Assembly (NCBI RefSeq): GCF_001941445.1 | Contig: NZ_CP009245.1 | Coordinates: 705,992-769,991 of the forward strand | From: Corynebacterium aquilae DSM 44791 | GTDB taxonomy: Bacteria; Actinomycetota; Actinomycetes; Mycobacteriales; Mycobacteriaceae | DNA: 64,000 nucleotides | Direction of reading: 5' to 3' | Shown: one piece after another, positions 44,339 to 53,254 of the stretch | How positions within the stretch are numbered: the first letter of the stretch is position 1 | Layout: every line of letters starts with the position of its first letter | Translations under genes and position numbers: made by a program | Notes under the pieces: model-generated | What the model saw: the letters and a program-made list of their open reading frames with translations, nothing else | What the model was told of the DNA's origin: nothing | Databases searched by the model: none

Positions 44339-44834
44339 AACCCTTTTAGCCCCAGCCGGCTGTGGGGTGGGGTGAGTTGATACCTCCTTTCTATCTCCGT
44401 CTACCTCTGTCTACCTCCTTCGTGTCCTCTCAGGGGGCGCGAAGGAGGTTGTTGTTTGCGTCGGGGAAGTGGGGCCGGTGGGGGCTGCAGTGGCGCTACC
44501 TTGCGCGTGCGGGGGTGATTTGTGGGGGAGGGGTAAAAAATGTGCACGCAAAGGTGAAGAAATTTGCATGATTTGCACTGGGGAGATGGACAGTGGGTAT
44601 CCCTTAATGAAAATCAGCACCCTGCAAATCTGCAGTTGAAAAGGCAAAACTTTTTGAAAAAGTGGTGGCGAACACATCACTGTTCGTGGTTGCGTTGATG
44701 GCACACGCAGCAGTGCCACCCGGCTAGACAACCACGGTGCCTGAAGCCACCACGGTTGCCGCCGGGGCACTGCCTAAGCGCCGATGAAGACGATCCGTCT
44801 TTGTCGTAGGCACACTTTTCAAGGAGTGATTCCC
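44339..44834. other. Upstream region of the alcohol dehydrogenase gene
   Basis: Nearly 500 bases without a supported gene. It contains pyrimidine-rich repeats of TCTACCTC near 44390-44420 and a direct TTTGCA(T/C) repeat near 44563-44577. AT-rich tracts near 44610-44665 likely form the adh promoter. In corynebacteria adhA is controlled by carbon-source regulators, but no exact operator could be assigned here. AAGGAG at 44821 is the adh ribosome site. Confidence 0.5.
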
Positions 44835-45863
44835 ATGTCCGAGAAGTTCACCGCAGCGGTGGCCGAGGAATTCGGCCCCACCCTCAACGTCACCGACATC
44901 GACCTGCCGCAGCCCGGCCGCAATCAAGCGCTGGTCAAACTGCACACCTCCGGGGTCTGCCACACCGACCTGCACGCCGTGGAAGGCGACTGGCCGGTCA
45001 AGCCCGGACTGCCCTTCGTGCCCGGCCACGAGGGCGTGGGCGAGGTGGTAGCCCTCGGCGAGGGGGACCACGCCGACATTGAAGTCGGCTCAATGGTCGG
45101 CAATGTGTGGCTGTGGTCTGCCTGCGGCACCTGCGAATACTGCCGCACCGGTCGCGAAACCTATTGCCCCAATGCGGAATATGGCGGCTACACCGTCGAT
45201 GGCTCCTTCGGCCAGTACATGCTGGTCGACACCCGCTACTGCGCCCGCATCCCGGACGGTGCTGACCTGCTTGAAGTCGCCCCCATCCTGTGCGCCGGCG
45301 TCACCGTCTACAAGGGGCTGAAGGAAACAGAGACTCGCCCCGGCCAGTTCGTGGTGATCTCCGGTGTCGGCGGACTAGGTCACATTGCCGTCCAGTACGC
45401 CGTCGCCATGGGCATGCGCGTCATCGCGGTCGATATCGCCGAGGACAAGCTGGCGCTGGCCAAGAAACACGGTGCCGAATACACGGTCAACGCCCGCGAG
45501 GTCGACCCCGGTCAGGCCGTGGTGGAATACACCGGCGGCGGCTCCCACGGCGTGCTGGTCACCGCCGTACACGAGGCAGCCTTCGGCCAGGCCATCCACA
45601 TGGCCCGCAAGGGCGGAACCATCGTGTTTAACGGCCTGCCCCCGGGAGACTTCCCCGCACCGATCTTCGACATCGTCTTCAAGGGTCTGACCATCCGCGG
45701 CTCCCTGGTCGGAACCCGGCAGGATCTGGCGGAAGCCCTCGACTTCTACGCCCGCGGCCACATTCACCCCACGGTGACCGAATGCGCCCTCGAAGACGTC
45801 AACGAGGTCTTCGAGAAACTTCGCCAAGGCACCGTCGACGGACGCATGGCCATCCGCTACTAA
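44835..45863 (+). CDS. adhA: Zinc-dependent alcohol dehydrogenase (342 aa)
   Basis: ATG 44835 is chosen because AAGGAG lies 9 bases upstream and MSEKFTAAVAEEF is the family start. The catalytic-zinc ligands are in GVCHTDLHAVEGDWP and GHEGVGEV. Four structural-zinc Cys lie in CGTCEYCRTGRETYC. The NAD-binding fold has ISGVGGLGHIAVQYA. Length is standard for tetrameric bacterial ADH, which interconverts primary alcohols and aldehydes. The symbol adhA follows corynebacterial usage. Confidence 0.93.
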   Translation: MSEKFTAAVAEEFGPTLNVTDIDLPQPGRNQALVKLHTSGVCHTDLHAVEGDWPVKPGLPFVPGHEGVGEVVALGEGDHADIEVGSMVGNVWLWSACGTCEYCRTGRETYCPNAEYGGYTVDGSFGQYMLVDTRYCARIPDGADLLEVAPILCAGVTVYKGLKETETRPGQFVVISGVGGLGHIAVQYAVAMGMRVIAVDIAEDKLALAKKHGAEYTVNAREVDPGQAVVEYTGGGSHGVLVTAVHEAAFGQAIHMARKGGTIVFNGLPPGDFPAPIFDIVFKGLTIRGSLVGTRQDLAEALDFYARGHIHPTVTECALEDVNEVFEKLRQGTVDGRMAIRY

Positions 45864-45889
45864 TAGCGAGCACGCTAAAGATACCGGCA

Positions 45890-45930
45890 GCGGCCCCACA
45901 CAAAGACAACAGTGTCTTGTGTGGGGCCGC
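45890..45930 (+). terminator. Terminator after the alcohol dehydrogenase gene
   Basis: GCGGCCCCACACAA pairs with TTGTGTGGGGCCGC (ends 45890 and 45930), with one bulged A and an extra GACA/TGTC pair inside. Confidence 0.85.
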
Positions 45931-46064
45931 GCGCCTGCGGGCTGAGTAACCGCTTTCTTTGATCAGTGTTGCGGATTGTGGTGAAAGTTCTTGCGCTGTT
46001 GCCCGCATGCTGTGTGAAGGCTTTTGCCACACCGCCAACCGGGCTTTCACATAGGGTGAAATCC

Positions 46065-46922
46065 ATGAAGAAGCATTCCTCCATTGCCCCACGCACCATC
46101 GTCTTAACCGGCGCCTCCAGCGGGATCGGCGCCGAGGCGGCGCGCCTGCTCAGCCAGCGAGGTCACCGCATCCTGGTGGTGGGGCGCGACCCGGAAAAGA
46201 CCGCCGATGTGGCCGGCCGCCTCGGCGTGGAGGGGCTGACCGCGGACTACAACGATTTGAGCAGCGTCGTGGAACTCGCGGCCAACATTAAACAGCGCGT
46301 CGGCCACATTGATGTGCTGGCCAACAACGCCGGCGGCATCTTCGAAAAAGGATCCCTCAGCGCCCAAGGGCTGCCCAAGGCCTATCAGGTCAACTACCTG
46401 GCCGGGTGGCTGCTGACCGAACACCTCGTGCCCGAGCTGGCAGCAGGAGTGGGGCTCGTCGTCAACACCGCATCCATGGCCGCGCGGCTGTTTTCCGATG
46501 TGGACCCCGCAGACATCACCGGCCGTGACCTCGGCTCGCAAACCGCCTATGGCAACGCCAAGCTGCTCAACATCCTGCACGCCGCAGAACTCACCCGCCG
46601 ACACAGCGACCGGGGCATTTTCGGAGTCAGTTTCCATCCGGGCGTGATCGCCAGCCACTTCGCGCACAACGAACCCAACCCTTTCCGCGCGCTGTACTCC
46701 AACCCGGTGACCAAGCTGGCGATGACCAAACCGCGGGTGGGGGCGCAACGGCTGGCCTTCCACGCGGAAGCCACCATCGGCGTGGATGTCACGCCCGGCC
46801 AATACAGCTTCCATACCCGCCGCATCACCCCGCCCGATCAGGCGCTTGATCGGAAGCTGTGGGATCTCGTGCGGCGCCAATCCGCGCAAGACGCCGCGGA
46901 TTTCCTCCCCTCGGGGCAGTAG
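46065..46922 (+). CDS. Short-chain dehydrogenase/reductase (285 aa)
   Basis: ATG 46065 (MKKHSSIAPRTIVLTG) is used; the upstream in-frame extension looks non-coding. The NAD(P) motif TGASSGIG is near residue 17. NNAGG follows near 90, and the active-site YGNAK near 165, preceded by a Ser in NTASM. The C-terminal part resembles the retinol-dehydrogenase-like SDR group (FHPGVIASHFAHN). The substrate is unknown. Confidence 0.92.
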   Translation: MKKHSSIAPRTIVLTGASSGIGAEAARLLSQRGHRILVVGRDPEKTADVAGRLGVEGLTADYNDLSSVVELAANIKQRVGHIDVLANNAGGIFEKGSLSAQGLPKAYQVNYLAGWLLTEHLVPELAAGVGLVVNTASMAARLFSDVDPADITGRDLGSQTAYGNAKLLNILHAAELTRRHSDRGIFGVSFHPGVIASHFAHNEPNPFRALYSNPVTKLAMTKPRVGAQRLAFHAEATIGVDVTPGQYSFHTRRITPPDQALDRKLWDLVRRQSAQDAADFLPSGQ

Positions 46923-47226
46923 CGCCAATGGCGGTGCAGTCGTGTTAGGCATCGAATAATGACCGCAAAAAGCGAACTAGAACGCTGTATAGGACTCAAT
47001 GAGACAAATGCCACACAGGCTTTTCTGGGATATTAGTCACTTAAAGCCTGGTGAACTTAGGTTTTGCTAAAACCCCGTCCGGAAGATAGCCGGCGCAATA
47101 TCGTGGGAAAATGCCCGATCGGACATATTTTGGCACCGTAAATGTGTCCGAAATGGGGTATTGGGGAGTGGTTTTTAGCCCGAATCGCGTCTGCAAACGG
47201 GAACAGATCGGCCTAAGTTTAAAACC
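46923..47226. other. Upstream region of the transcarboxylase operon
   Basis: About 300 bases with no gene. It should hold the operon promoter; AT-rich segments lie near 46955-47035. No regulator site can be named with confidence. Confidence 0.45.
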
Positions 47227-48723
47227 ATGAGCCCACGAAAAATTGGCGTCACTGAAGTCGCCCTCCGCGACGCACACCAGTCCCTCATGGCCACCCGTAT
47301 GGCCATGGAAGATATGGTCGCTGCCTGTGAAGACATCGACCAGGCCGGCTACTGGAGTGTTGAGTGTTGGGGCGGTGCCACCTTCGACGCGTGCATCCGA
47401 TTCCTGAACGAAGACCCCTGGGAGCGCCTGCGCACCTTCCGCAAACTGCTGCCCAACTCCAAACTGCAGATGCTGCTGCGCGGCCAGAACCTCCTCGGCT
47501 ACCGCCACTACGAGGACATGGTCGTCGACAAATTCGTCGAAAAGTCCGCCGAAAACGGCATGGATGTTTTCCGCGTCTTCGACGCGCTGAACGACCCCCG
47601 CAACCTTGAGCACGCCATGGCCGCCGTCAAAAACGTCGGCAAGCACGCACAGGGCACCATCTGCTACACCGTGTCCCCGCTGCACACCGTCGAAGGCTAC
47701 ATCGAGCAGGCTGGACGCCTGCTCGACATGGGTGCCGACTCCATCGCCCTGAAGGACATGGCGGCACTGCTGAAGCCGCAGCCCGCCTACGACATCATTC
47801 GCGGCATCAAGGAGACCTACGGCGAGGACACCCAAATCAACGTCCACTGCCACTCCACCACCGGTGTGACCCTGGTGACCCTGATGAAGGCCATCGAGGC
47901 CGGCGCCGACGTCGTCGACTCCGCCATTTCCTCCATGTCGCTCGGCCCGGGCCACAACCCCACCGAGTCCCTGGTCGAAATGCTCGAGGGCACCGGCTAC
48001 ACCACCGACCTCGACATGGATCGCCTGATCAACATCCGCGACCACTTCAAGCAGGTCCGCCCCAAGTACGCCGAGTTCGAGTCCGCCACCCTGGTCGACA
48101 CCAACATCTTCCTGTCCCAGATCCCCGGCGGCATGCTCTCCAACATGGAGTCCCAGCTCAAGGCCCAGGGCGCAGGCGACCGCATCGACGAAGTGATGCA
48201 GGAAGTCCCGCGGGTGCGCAAGGACGCCGGCTACCCGCCGCTGGTCACCCCGTCCTCCCAGATCGTCGGCACCCAGGCCGTGTTCAACGTCCTCATGGGC
48301 CGCTACAAGGTCATGACCGCCGAATTCGCCGACCTCATGCTCGGCTACTACGGCGAATGCATCGGCGAGCGCGACCCGGAGCTGATCAAGCAGGCCGAGG
48401 AACAGACCAAGAAGACCCCCATCACCTGCCGCCCCGCCGACCTGCTCGAGCCCGAGTGGGATCACCTGCGCGAGGAAGCCTCCAAGCTGGAAGGCTTCGA
48501 CGGCACCGACGAGGACGTGCTCACCAACGCCCTGTTCCCGGGTGTTGCCCCCAACTTCTTCACCACCCGCCCCGAAGGCCCGAAGAACGTCGGCAAGACC
48601 CCCGAGCAGCTCAAGCGCGAACAGGATGCCGCCTCCGGCGCAGCGAACGCTGTCCGCGAGCCCATCCAGTACAAGGTCACCGTCGGCGGACGCTCCCAGA
48701 CCGTCAAGGTCGAACCGGCCTAA
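47227..48723 (+). CDS. Methylmalonyl-CoA carboxyltransferase 5S subunit
   Basis: This subunit transfers the carboxyl group between biotin and pyruvate/oxaloacetate. It matches the Propionibacterium 5S sequence almost throughout: LRDAHQSLMATRMAMEDM near the start (metal-site region), GYWSVECWGGATFD, VFRVFDALNDPRN, ALKDMAALLKPQ (biotin-carboxyl Lys region), INVHCHSTTG with metal-binding His residues. Length 498 is normal. ATG 47227 starts MSPRKIGVTEVALRD. It is the first gene of the operon, 118 bases before 12S. Confidence 0.96.
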   Translation: MSPRKIGVTEVALRDAHQSLMATRMAMEDMVAACEDIDQAGYWSVECWGGATFDACIRFLNEDPWERLRTFRKLLPNSKLQMLLRGQNLLGYRHYEDMVVDKFVEKSAENGMDVFRVFDALNDPRNLEHAMAAVKNVGKHAQGTICYTVSPLHTVEGYIEQAGRLLDMGADSIALKDMAALLKPQPAYDIIRGIKETYGEDTQINVHCHSTTGVTLVTLMKAIEAGADVVDSAISSMSLGPGHNPTESLVEMLEGTGYTTDLDMDRLINIRDHFKQVRPKYAEFESATLVDTNIFLSQIPGGMLSNMESQLKAQGAGDRIDEVMQEVPRVRKDAGYPPLVTPSSQIVGTQAVFNVLMGRYKVMTAEFADLMLGYYGECIGERDPELIKQAEEQTKKTPITCRPADLLEPEWDHLREEASKLEGFDGTDEDVLTNALFPGVAPNFFTTRPEGPKNVGKTPEQLKREQDAASGAANAVREPIQYKVTVGGRSQTVKVEPA

Positions 48724-48748
48724 ACCGCCGCCACCCACCACCCACACA

Positions 48749-48772
48749 CCCCGCCCACTGTTGACGGCGGGG
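48749..48772 (+). other. Hairpin between the 5S and 12S genes
   Basis: CCCCGCC/GGCGGGG (48749-48755 with 48766-48772) has no T tract. It may attenuate or process the polycistronic mRNA. Confidence 0.45.
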
Positions 48773-48841
48773 AAGTGGGGTGAGTGCGCGAACACCAGTC
48801 ACAACGCACCCACAAACACTTTTCACGTTTAAGGAAAAACC

Positions 48842-50395
48842 ATGTCCGAACCCACCATGGAAGAACGCTTGGAGCAGCTTCACAAGCGCATCCACGAGGT
48901 CGAACTCGGCGGCGGCCAGGCAAAGCTCGACAAGCAGCACGACAAGGGCAAGATGACCGCCCGCGAGCGCATCGACGCCCTCATCGACGAGGGCACCTTC
49001 CAGGAAACTGGAATGTTTGCCACCCACCGCACCACCCACTTCGGGATGGATAAGGCTGTTGCCCCCGCCGACGGTGTCGTCACCGGCACCGGCGCCGTCT
49101 TCGGTCGCCCTGTCCACGTTGCCTCCCAAGACTTCACCGTCATGGGCGGCTCCGCCGGTGAAACCCAGTCCAACAAGGTCGCCGCCATGATGCAGGCGTC
49201 CGCCACCACCGGCACCCCCTTCATCTTCATCAACGACTCCGGCGGAGCCCGCGTCCAGGAAGGCATCGACTCCCTGTCCGGCTACGGCAAGGTGTTCTAC
49301 AACAACGTCCTGCTGTCCGGCCTGGTGCCCCAGATCTCCATCATCTCCGGCCCCTGCGCCGGTGGCGCCGCATACTCCCCGGCACTGACCGACTTCATCA
49401 TCCAAACCCGCAAGGCCCAGATGTTCATCACCGGCCCGGGCGTGATCAAGTCCGTCACCGGTGAAGACGTCACCGCCGAGCAGCTCGGCGGCGCCGACGC
49501 CCACATGAGCAAGGCCGGCAACATCCACTTCGTCGCCGACGATGACGACCAGGCCATCCTCATCGCGCAAAAGCTTTTGAGCTTCCTGCCGCAGAACAAC
49601 ACCGAAGAGCCCCCGATCGTCAACAACGACGACATCGTGGAAGCCGACGAGGAACTGCGCAACATCGTCCCCGTCGACGGCAAGAAGGGCTACGACGTTC
49701 GCGAAATCATCGCCCGCCTCGTCGACTCCGGCGACTTCCTCGAAGTCAAGGCAGGGTTCGCCCCCAACCTGGTCACCGGCTTCGCCCGCATCGTCGGCCG
49801 TACCGTTGGCGTCATCGCCAACCAGCCCAACGTCATGAGCGGTGTCCTCGACATCAACGCCTCCGACAAGGGCTCCGAGTTCATCCGCTTCTGCAACGCC
49901 TTCAACATTCCGCTGCTCACCCTGGTGGATGTCCCCGGCTTCATGCCCGGCGTGGCCCAAGAGCACGGCGGCATCATCCGCCACGGCGCGAAGATGCTTT
50001 ATGCCTACTCGGCAGCCTCCGTCCCGAAGATCACCGTGGTGCTGCGTAAGTCCTACGGCGGCGCCTACCTGGCCATGTGCTCCAAGGACCTCGGCGCCGA
50101 CACGGTGTTCGCATGGCCGACCGCCGAAATCGCCGTCATGGGTGCCGAAGGCGCCGTCAACGTCGTGTTCCGCAAGGAAATCGAAGCCGCCGAGGACAAG
50201 GAAGCTAAGCGTGCCGAGCTGATCCAGCTCTACAAGGACACCTTCTCCACCCCGTTCATGGCAGCTTCCCGTGGCCTGGTCGATGCCATCATCGACCCGG
50301 CTGATACCCGCCGCGAAATCGCCCTGGCCCTCGAGGTCCTGGCCAACAAGCGAGTATCCCGTCCCGCCAAGAAGCACGGCCTCGGCCCGGTCTAA
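48842..50395 (+). CDS. mmdA: Methylmalonyl-CoA carboxyltransferase 12S subunit
   Basis: A carboxyltransferase of the acyl-CoA carboxylase beta family (517 residues). It exchanges the carboxyl group between methylmalonyl-CoA and biotin. Signature segments are KMTARERIDALIDEGTF, the N-domain oxyanion loop near NDSGGARVQEG, ISGPCAGGAAYSPAL, and the C-domain VPGFMPGVAQEHGGIIRHG. ATG 48842 follows an AAGGAAAAACC site. It lies between 5S and the small and biotin subunits, giving a complete transcarboxylase. Confidence 0.96.
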   Translation: MSEPTMEERLEQLHKRIHEVELGGGQAKLDKQHDKGKMTARERIDALIDEGTFQETGMFATHRTTHFGMDKAVAPADGVVTGTGAVFGRPVHVASQDFTVMGGSAGETQSNKVAAMMQASATTGTPFIFINDSGGARVQEGIDSLSGYGKVFYNNVLLSGLVPQISIISGPCAGGAAYSPALTDFIIQTRKAQMFITGPGVIKSVTGEDVTAEQLGGADAHMSKAGNIHFVADDDDQAILIAQKLLSFLPQNNTEEPPIVNNDDIVEADEELRNIVPVDGKKGYDVREIIARLVDSGDFLEVKAGFAPNLVTGFARIVGRTVGVIANQPNVMSGVLDINASDKGSEFIRFCNAFNIPLLTLVDVPGFMPGVAQEHGGIIRHGAKMLYAYSAASVPKITVVLRKSYGGAYLAMCSKDLGADTVFAWPTAEIAVMGAEGAVNVVFRKEIEAAEDKEAKRAELIQLYKDTFSTPFMAASRGLVDAIIDPADTRREIALALEVLANKRVSRPAKKHGLGPV

Positions 50396-50456
50396 GCAAC
50401 CGCTTCTTTTCACCCGCTGAAAAAATTTTCACCACCTAAGTGAGGAGACGCGAAAG

Positions 50457-50714
50457 TTGTCTATCACCAACGAGCAGCTGCTCGCCGAACTCAAATCCCT
50501 GCACTCAAGGCTTGATCAGGTCGAAGCCGAACTGGCCGACCTGAAAGCCCGCTCCGAGCAGGAAATCCCCGAGGACGTGCTGCTGGCCATCTCCGCCGCA
50601 GTATCCGCCTACCTGGGCAACAAGGGTAAGGTGCGCGCTGTTCACTTCAGCCGCCACCGCACCTGGGCCGCCCAGGGTCGCCAGGCCGTCCAAACCTCCA
50701 GCCGCAGGCTCTAG
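50457..50714 (+). CDS. Small transcarboxylase-operon protein (85 aa)
   Basis: TTG start at 50457 after GAGGAG. The first half is a charged coiled coil (LLAELKSLHSRLDQVEAELA). The second half reads EDVLLAISAAVSAYLGNKGK and RAVHFSRHRTW. Proteins of this kind sit between 12S and the biotin subunit in propionibacterial and methylmalonyl-CoA decarboxylase operons and are thought to be small accessory subunits. The exact role is inferred from position. Confidence 0.8.
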   Translation: MSITNEQLLAELKSLHSRLDQVEAELADLKARSEQEIPEDVLLAISAAVSAYLGNKGKVRAVHFSRHRTWAAQGRQAVQTSSRRL

Positions 50715-50758
50715 GTCGATCCGAGACCTTCTAACGTACAAGCAAGGAAACACGTCTG

Positions 50759-51121
50759 ATGAAACTCAAGGTGACCGTCAACGGCATCGCATATAGCGTC
50801 GATGTCGAGGTCGAAGAGGAGACCCGTCAGCTCGGGTCGATCGTCTTCGGCAGCGCCACGTCCAACACCCCGGCCGCACCGACCACCGCAAGCGTGGCTG
50901 GTGTCTCCGCCAACGCCATCGCCGCCCCGCTGGCCGGCTCCGTCTCCAAGGTGCTCGTCGCCGAAGGCGAAGAAATCGAAGCCGGCCAAGTGCTGCTCGT
51001 GCTCGAGGCCATGAAGATGGAAACCGAAATCACCGCGCCGTCCGCCGGTGTGGTCGGAACCATCCACGTCTCCGAGGGCGACGCCGTGCAAGGCGGCCAA
51101 GGCCTCATCGAAATCAACTAA
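50759..51121 (+). CDS. Transcarboxylase 1.3S biotin carrier protein
   Basis: 120 residues: an N-terminal strand [19 protein letters not shown], an Ala/Pro/Thr-rich linker (about 38-58), and a biotinyl domain with [11 protein letters not shown], the Lys of AMKM being biotinylated. The ending [19 protein letters not shown] is typical. It swings carboxybiotin between the 5S and 12S subunits. ATG 50759; the terminator at 51139 ends the operon. Confidence 0.95.
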   Translation: MKLKVTVNGIAYSVDVEVEEETRQLGSIVFGSATSNTPAAPTTASVAGVSANAIAAPLAGSVSKVLVAEGEEIEAGQVLLVLEAMKMETEITAPSAGVVGTIHVSEGDAVQGGQGLIEIN

Positions 51122-51138
51122 GCACCGCCCAACACAAA

Positions 51139-51167
51139 GGGGCGCGAAGAAAAAATCTCCGCGCCCC
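51139..51167 (+). terminator. Terminator of the transcarboxylase operon
   Basis: GGGGCGCG (51139-51146) pairs with CGCGCCCC (51160-51167), extended by AGA/TCT around an A-rich loop, 18 bases after the biotin-carrier stop. No T tract is present on the plus strand. Confidence 0.7.
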
Positions 51168-51263
51168 GGGCTGGATGCGCCCCACGACACCTAATGTGTC
51201 GCAGCCTCACCACCTGGTGGGCTGCCGGCCTTGGGTGGCGTGGGGCTTTGTGCTGGGTGGGGT

Positions 51264-51461
51264 CTAGCGGCGACGCAGGTACCACAGCAGCGCACACATT
51301 AGGGCTAACAGCCCCAGCCAGGTAATGGCGGGCCCGAAGTGCTGGCGCGCGACGGGTGCGGCCAAAGCCACGAAAGCACAGCCGACGAGCACGGGCACCA
51401 CCATCACATCGCTTAGTCGGTGCTTGGTGGGGCGGTGGCTGGGCTTGGAGGGCTCCGGCAC
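51264..51461 (-). CDS. Small two-helix membrane protein (65 aa)
   Basis: MPEPSKPSHRPTKHRLSDV is a basic N terminus. Two hydrophobic segments follow (VVPVLVGCAFVALAAPVA and ITWLGLLALMCALLWYL) and a terminal RRR. A GAGTGACCC stretch lies upstream of the start but the ribosome site is weak. The pattern is that of a real small membrane protein; function unknown. Confidence 0.6.
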   Translation of the reverse strand: MPEPSKPSHRPTKHRLSDVMVVPVLVGCAFVALAAPVARQHFGPAITWLGLLALMCALLWYLRRR

Positions 51462-51979
51462 GGGTCACTCCTTTGCGTGTGCTTGATGCCCGAAGATGCC
51501 GTGGCTAAGTAGGCGGTGGGGCGGGGGCAGTGTGGCCATGCTAGCTGCAAAATGGTGTCGAAAGCGGTTCTTGGGCATGTTGGAAGCGAATTCACAGTCG
51601 CCCGCCAGCAAGCGGGCGGGCCGGCGCGGTAGCCCATCTGATAGTACCCCCGTCAGCTACCCCCGTTTGGCTTTGTCGGGATGGAAAACCCCAGTTCGCT
51701 AGTGATTACTGTTACTCATGGGGCGTTTCTGGCAGTGGTTCACAGCTAAAGCTGGCAACATGACTTCCACGAGTCGCCACGGCTTTCACCCCCGGGTGAA
51801 CCATCTCGCGCGCATCCCCATTTTTTGCCCCGCTAGCACGTGTTTTGTGCGTGTGGGGTGCCTGTTGGGCAAGCGGGGGATACGTCGGGTGGAATAACCA
51901 GCACGTGGCGGCCGGTTTTTGCCCATCGAAGCCTTGGAATAAGGCTTAAAGCTCAGGTTTAGCGAAGCTTAAGAAAAGT
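51462..51979. other. Long upstream region of the protease gene
   Basis: About 518 bases with no supported gene. A GC-rich hairpin near 51599-51618 and AT-rich tracts near 51935-51970, close to the protease start, are visible. It should contain divergent promoters for the small membrane protein and the protease. Confidence 0.45.
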
Positions 51980-53167
51980 ATGCGTCTTCGAACACTTATC
52001 CCCGCCGTTATTGGCGCAGGCGTGGCACTGGCGTGCGGCCCCAGTGCAAACGCCGATGAACTACCCCCGCCACCTTCTGTCGAGCAGGTGCTGTCCCAGG
52101 CTCAGGCGGCAGCCGATGGCGTGCGCGCGCAGATTGATGCCGCGCTGAGCGCAGCTGGTGTGGCGCTGCCTACGCCCCCTGCCGCCCCGCCGGCGGCACC
52201 TGCTGCCGAGCAGCCGGCCGCGCCGGCACCCGCCGAGCCGACTCAGCCGGAGCCTGCCGCCGCTGAGGTCAGCCCGGAGCAGGTGGCGACTACCACTGAT
52301 GGCCAGCCGGCGATCTTTGTGGAATCCCCCATTTTTGTCGATGAGCAGGGGCGCCCCATGCTGGATGTGTGGCGTAAACCTAATGGCCCGAACTACACCT
52401 GGACGACCGCGATCAAGGATCAGATCCTGGCCGGCCGCCCGGGTGAGGTGTTGCACCGGGTGGAGGGCAGTTTCTTCGATGCGCCGGCTACCCCGCGCGA
52501 GTCGATCGAGGCCCAGATTCACGGCAAGTCTTTGTATGGTCCGGGCACCCCGATTTATGTGGGTAAGCAGAATTTCTGCACCCTGGCTGTGGCCGGCTAT
52601 GACGCGGCCGGCAACAAGGTGGGGTTGACTGCCGGTCACTGTGGCAACGTTGGTGACGAGGTGTATTCCGCCGATTCTTGGGAAAACGGGGTGACCGGCA
52701 CGGTGGCCGCTAAGGATCCAGGTGGCGATGTCGCGGTCATCAAGTTGGATGAGGATGCTACCGCTGTGACTCGCTCCTATAACGGTGTGACCGTTAATGG
52801 GGTGGGTGCGACACCGGCGCAGCCGTTGGCGAACCTGTGCAAGATGGGTGTGGCTACGGGTTTGACCTGTGGCCCGTCGCTGGTGACCACGGATCAGGTC
52901 AACATTAGCCAGGTGTGTGCCATGCAGGGTGATTCCGGTGGCCCGTTGGTGGTTGGTGACCGGTTGGTGGGCATGGTCTCTGGTGGTTTGTCGGCGCTGG
53001 CTCCGTGCCGCACCCCGCTGCAGGGCCCGCTGTTTGTGCCGGCTATCAGCACCAATGCTGAGCATGTTTTCGCCCAGCTGGATGCGCGCGGTGGCGTGGG
53101 CGCGGGTTTCCGTTTGCCTGAGCCGGGCGAGCCGGTGTTTCACCGCGGTGTGACTGGCAAGGTCTAG
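51980..53167 (+). CDS. Secreted trypsin-like serine protease (395 aa)
   Basis: A signal peptide (MRLRTLIPAVIGAGVALACG, cleavage probably near ANADE) directs export. Residues about 25-110 are a Pro/Ala-rich pro-region or cell-wall linker. The chymotrypsin fold carries the catalytic triad: His in LTAGHCGN, Asp in GGDVAVIKLD, and Ser in MQGDSGGPLV. Cys pairs around these suit disulfides outside the cell. It is probably activated after export. Substrate unknown. Followed by a strong terminator. Confidence 0.93.
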   Translation: MRLRTLIPAVIGAGVALACGPSANADELPPPPSVEQVLSQAQAAADGVRAQIDAALSAAGVALPTPPAAPPAAPAAEQPAAPAPAEPTQPEPAAAEVSPEQVATTTDGQPAIFVESPIFVDEQGRPMLDVWRKPNGPNYTWTTAIKDQILAGRPGEVLHRVEGSFFDAPATPRESIEAQIHGKSLYGPGTPIYVGKQNFCTLAVAGYDAAGNKVGLTAGHCGNVGDEVYSADSWENGVTGTVAAKDPGGDVAVIKLDEDATAVTRSYNGVTVNGVGATPAQPLANLCKMGVATGLTCGPSLVTTDQVNISQVCAMQGDSGGPLVVGDRLVGMVSGGLSALAPCRTPLQGPLFVPAISTNAEHVFAQLDARGGVGAGFRLPEPGEPVFHRGVTGKV

Positions 53168-53184
53168 CGTTCGAAAAAACATTC

Positions 53185-53245
53185 GCACCCATCCCCGGTG
53201 CCCCTCCCTTCGTGGTGGGGGGCGCCGGGGATGGGTGCTTTTTTT
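53185..53245 (+). terminator. Terminator of the protease gene
   Basis: A long stem GCACCCATCCCCGG.../...CCGGGGATGGGTGC (ends 53185 and 53238) is followed by seven T. It may also serve the converging hisN gene. Confidence 0.92.
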
Positions 53246-53254
53246 ACAAGGGGT

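Noticed and set aside
47041..48795. Long minus-strand open frame (584 codons) opposite the 5S gene
   Set aside because: It is antisense to a well-recognised enzyme gene. High GC third positions create such frames; its Gly/Val/Leu-rich product has no motifs.
48704..50413. Long minus-strand open frame (569 codons) opposite the 12S gene
   Set aside because: Same reason: an antisense shadow of a conserved carboxyltransferase gene.
52061..53188. Minus-strand open frame of 375 codons opposite the protease
   Set aside because: The protease has a signal peptide and full catalytic triad; the antisense product is His/Arg-rich without features.
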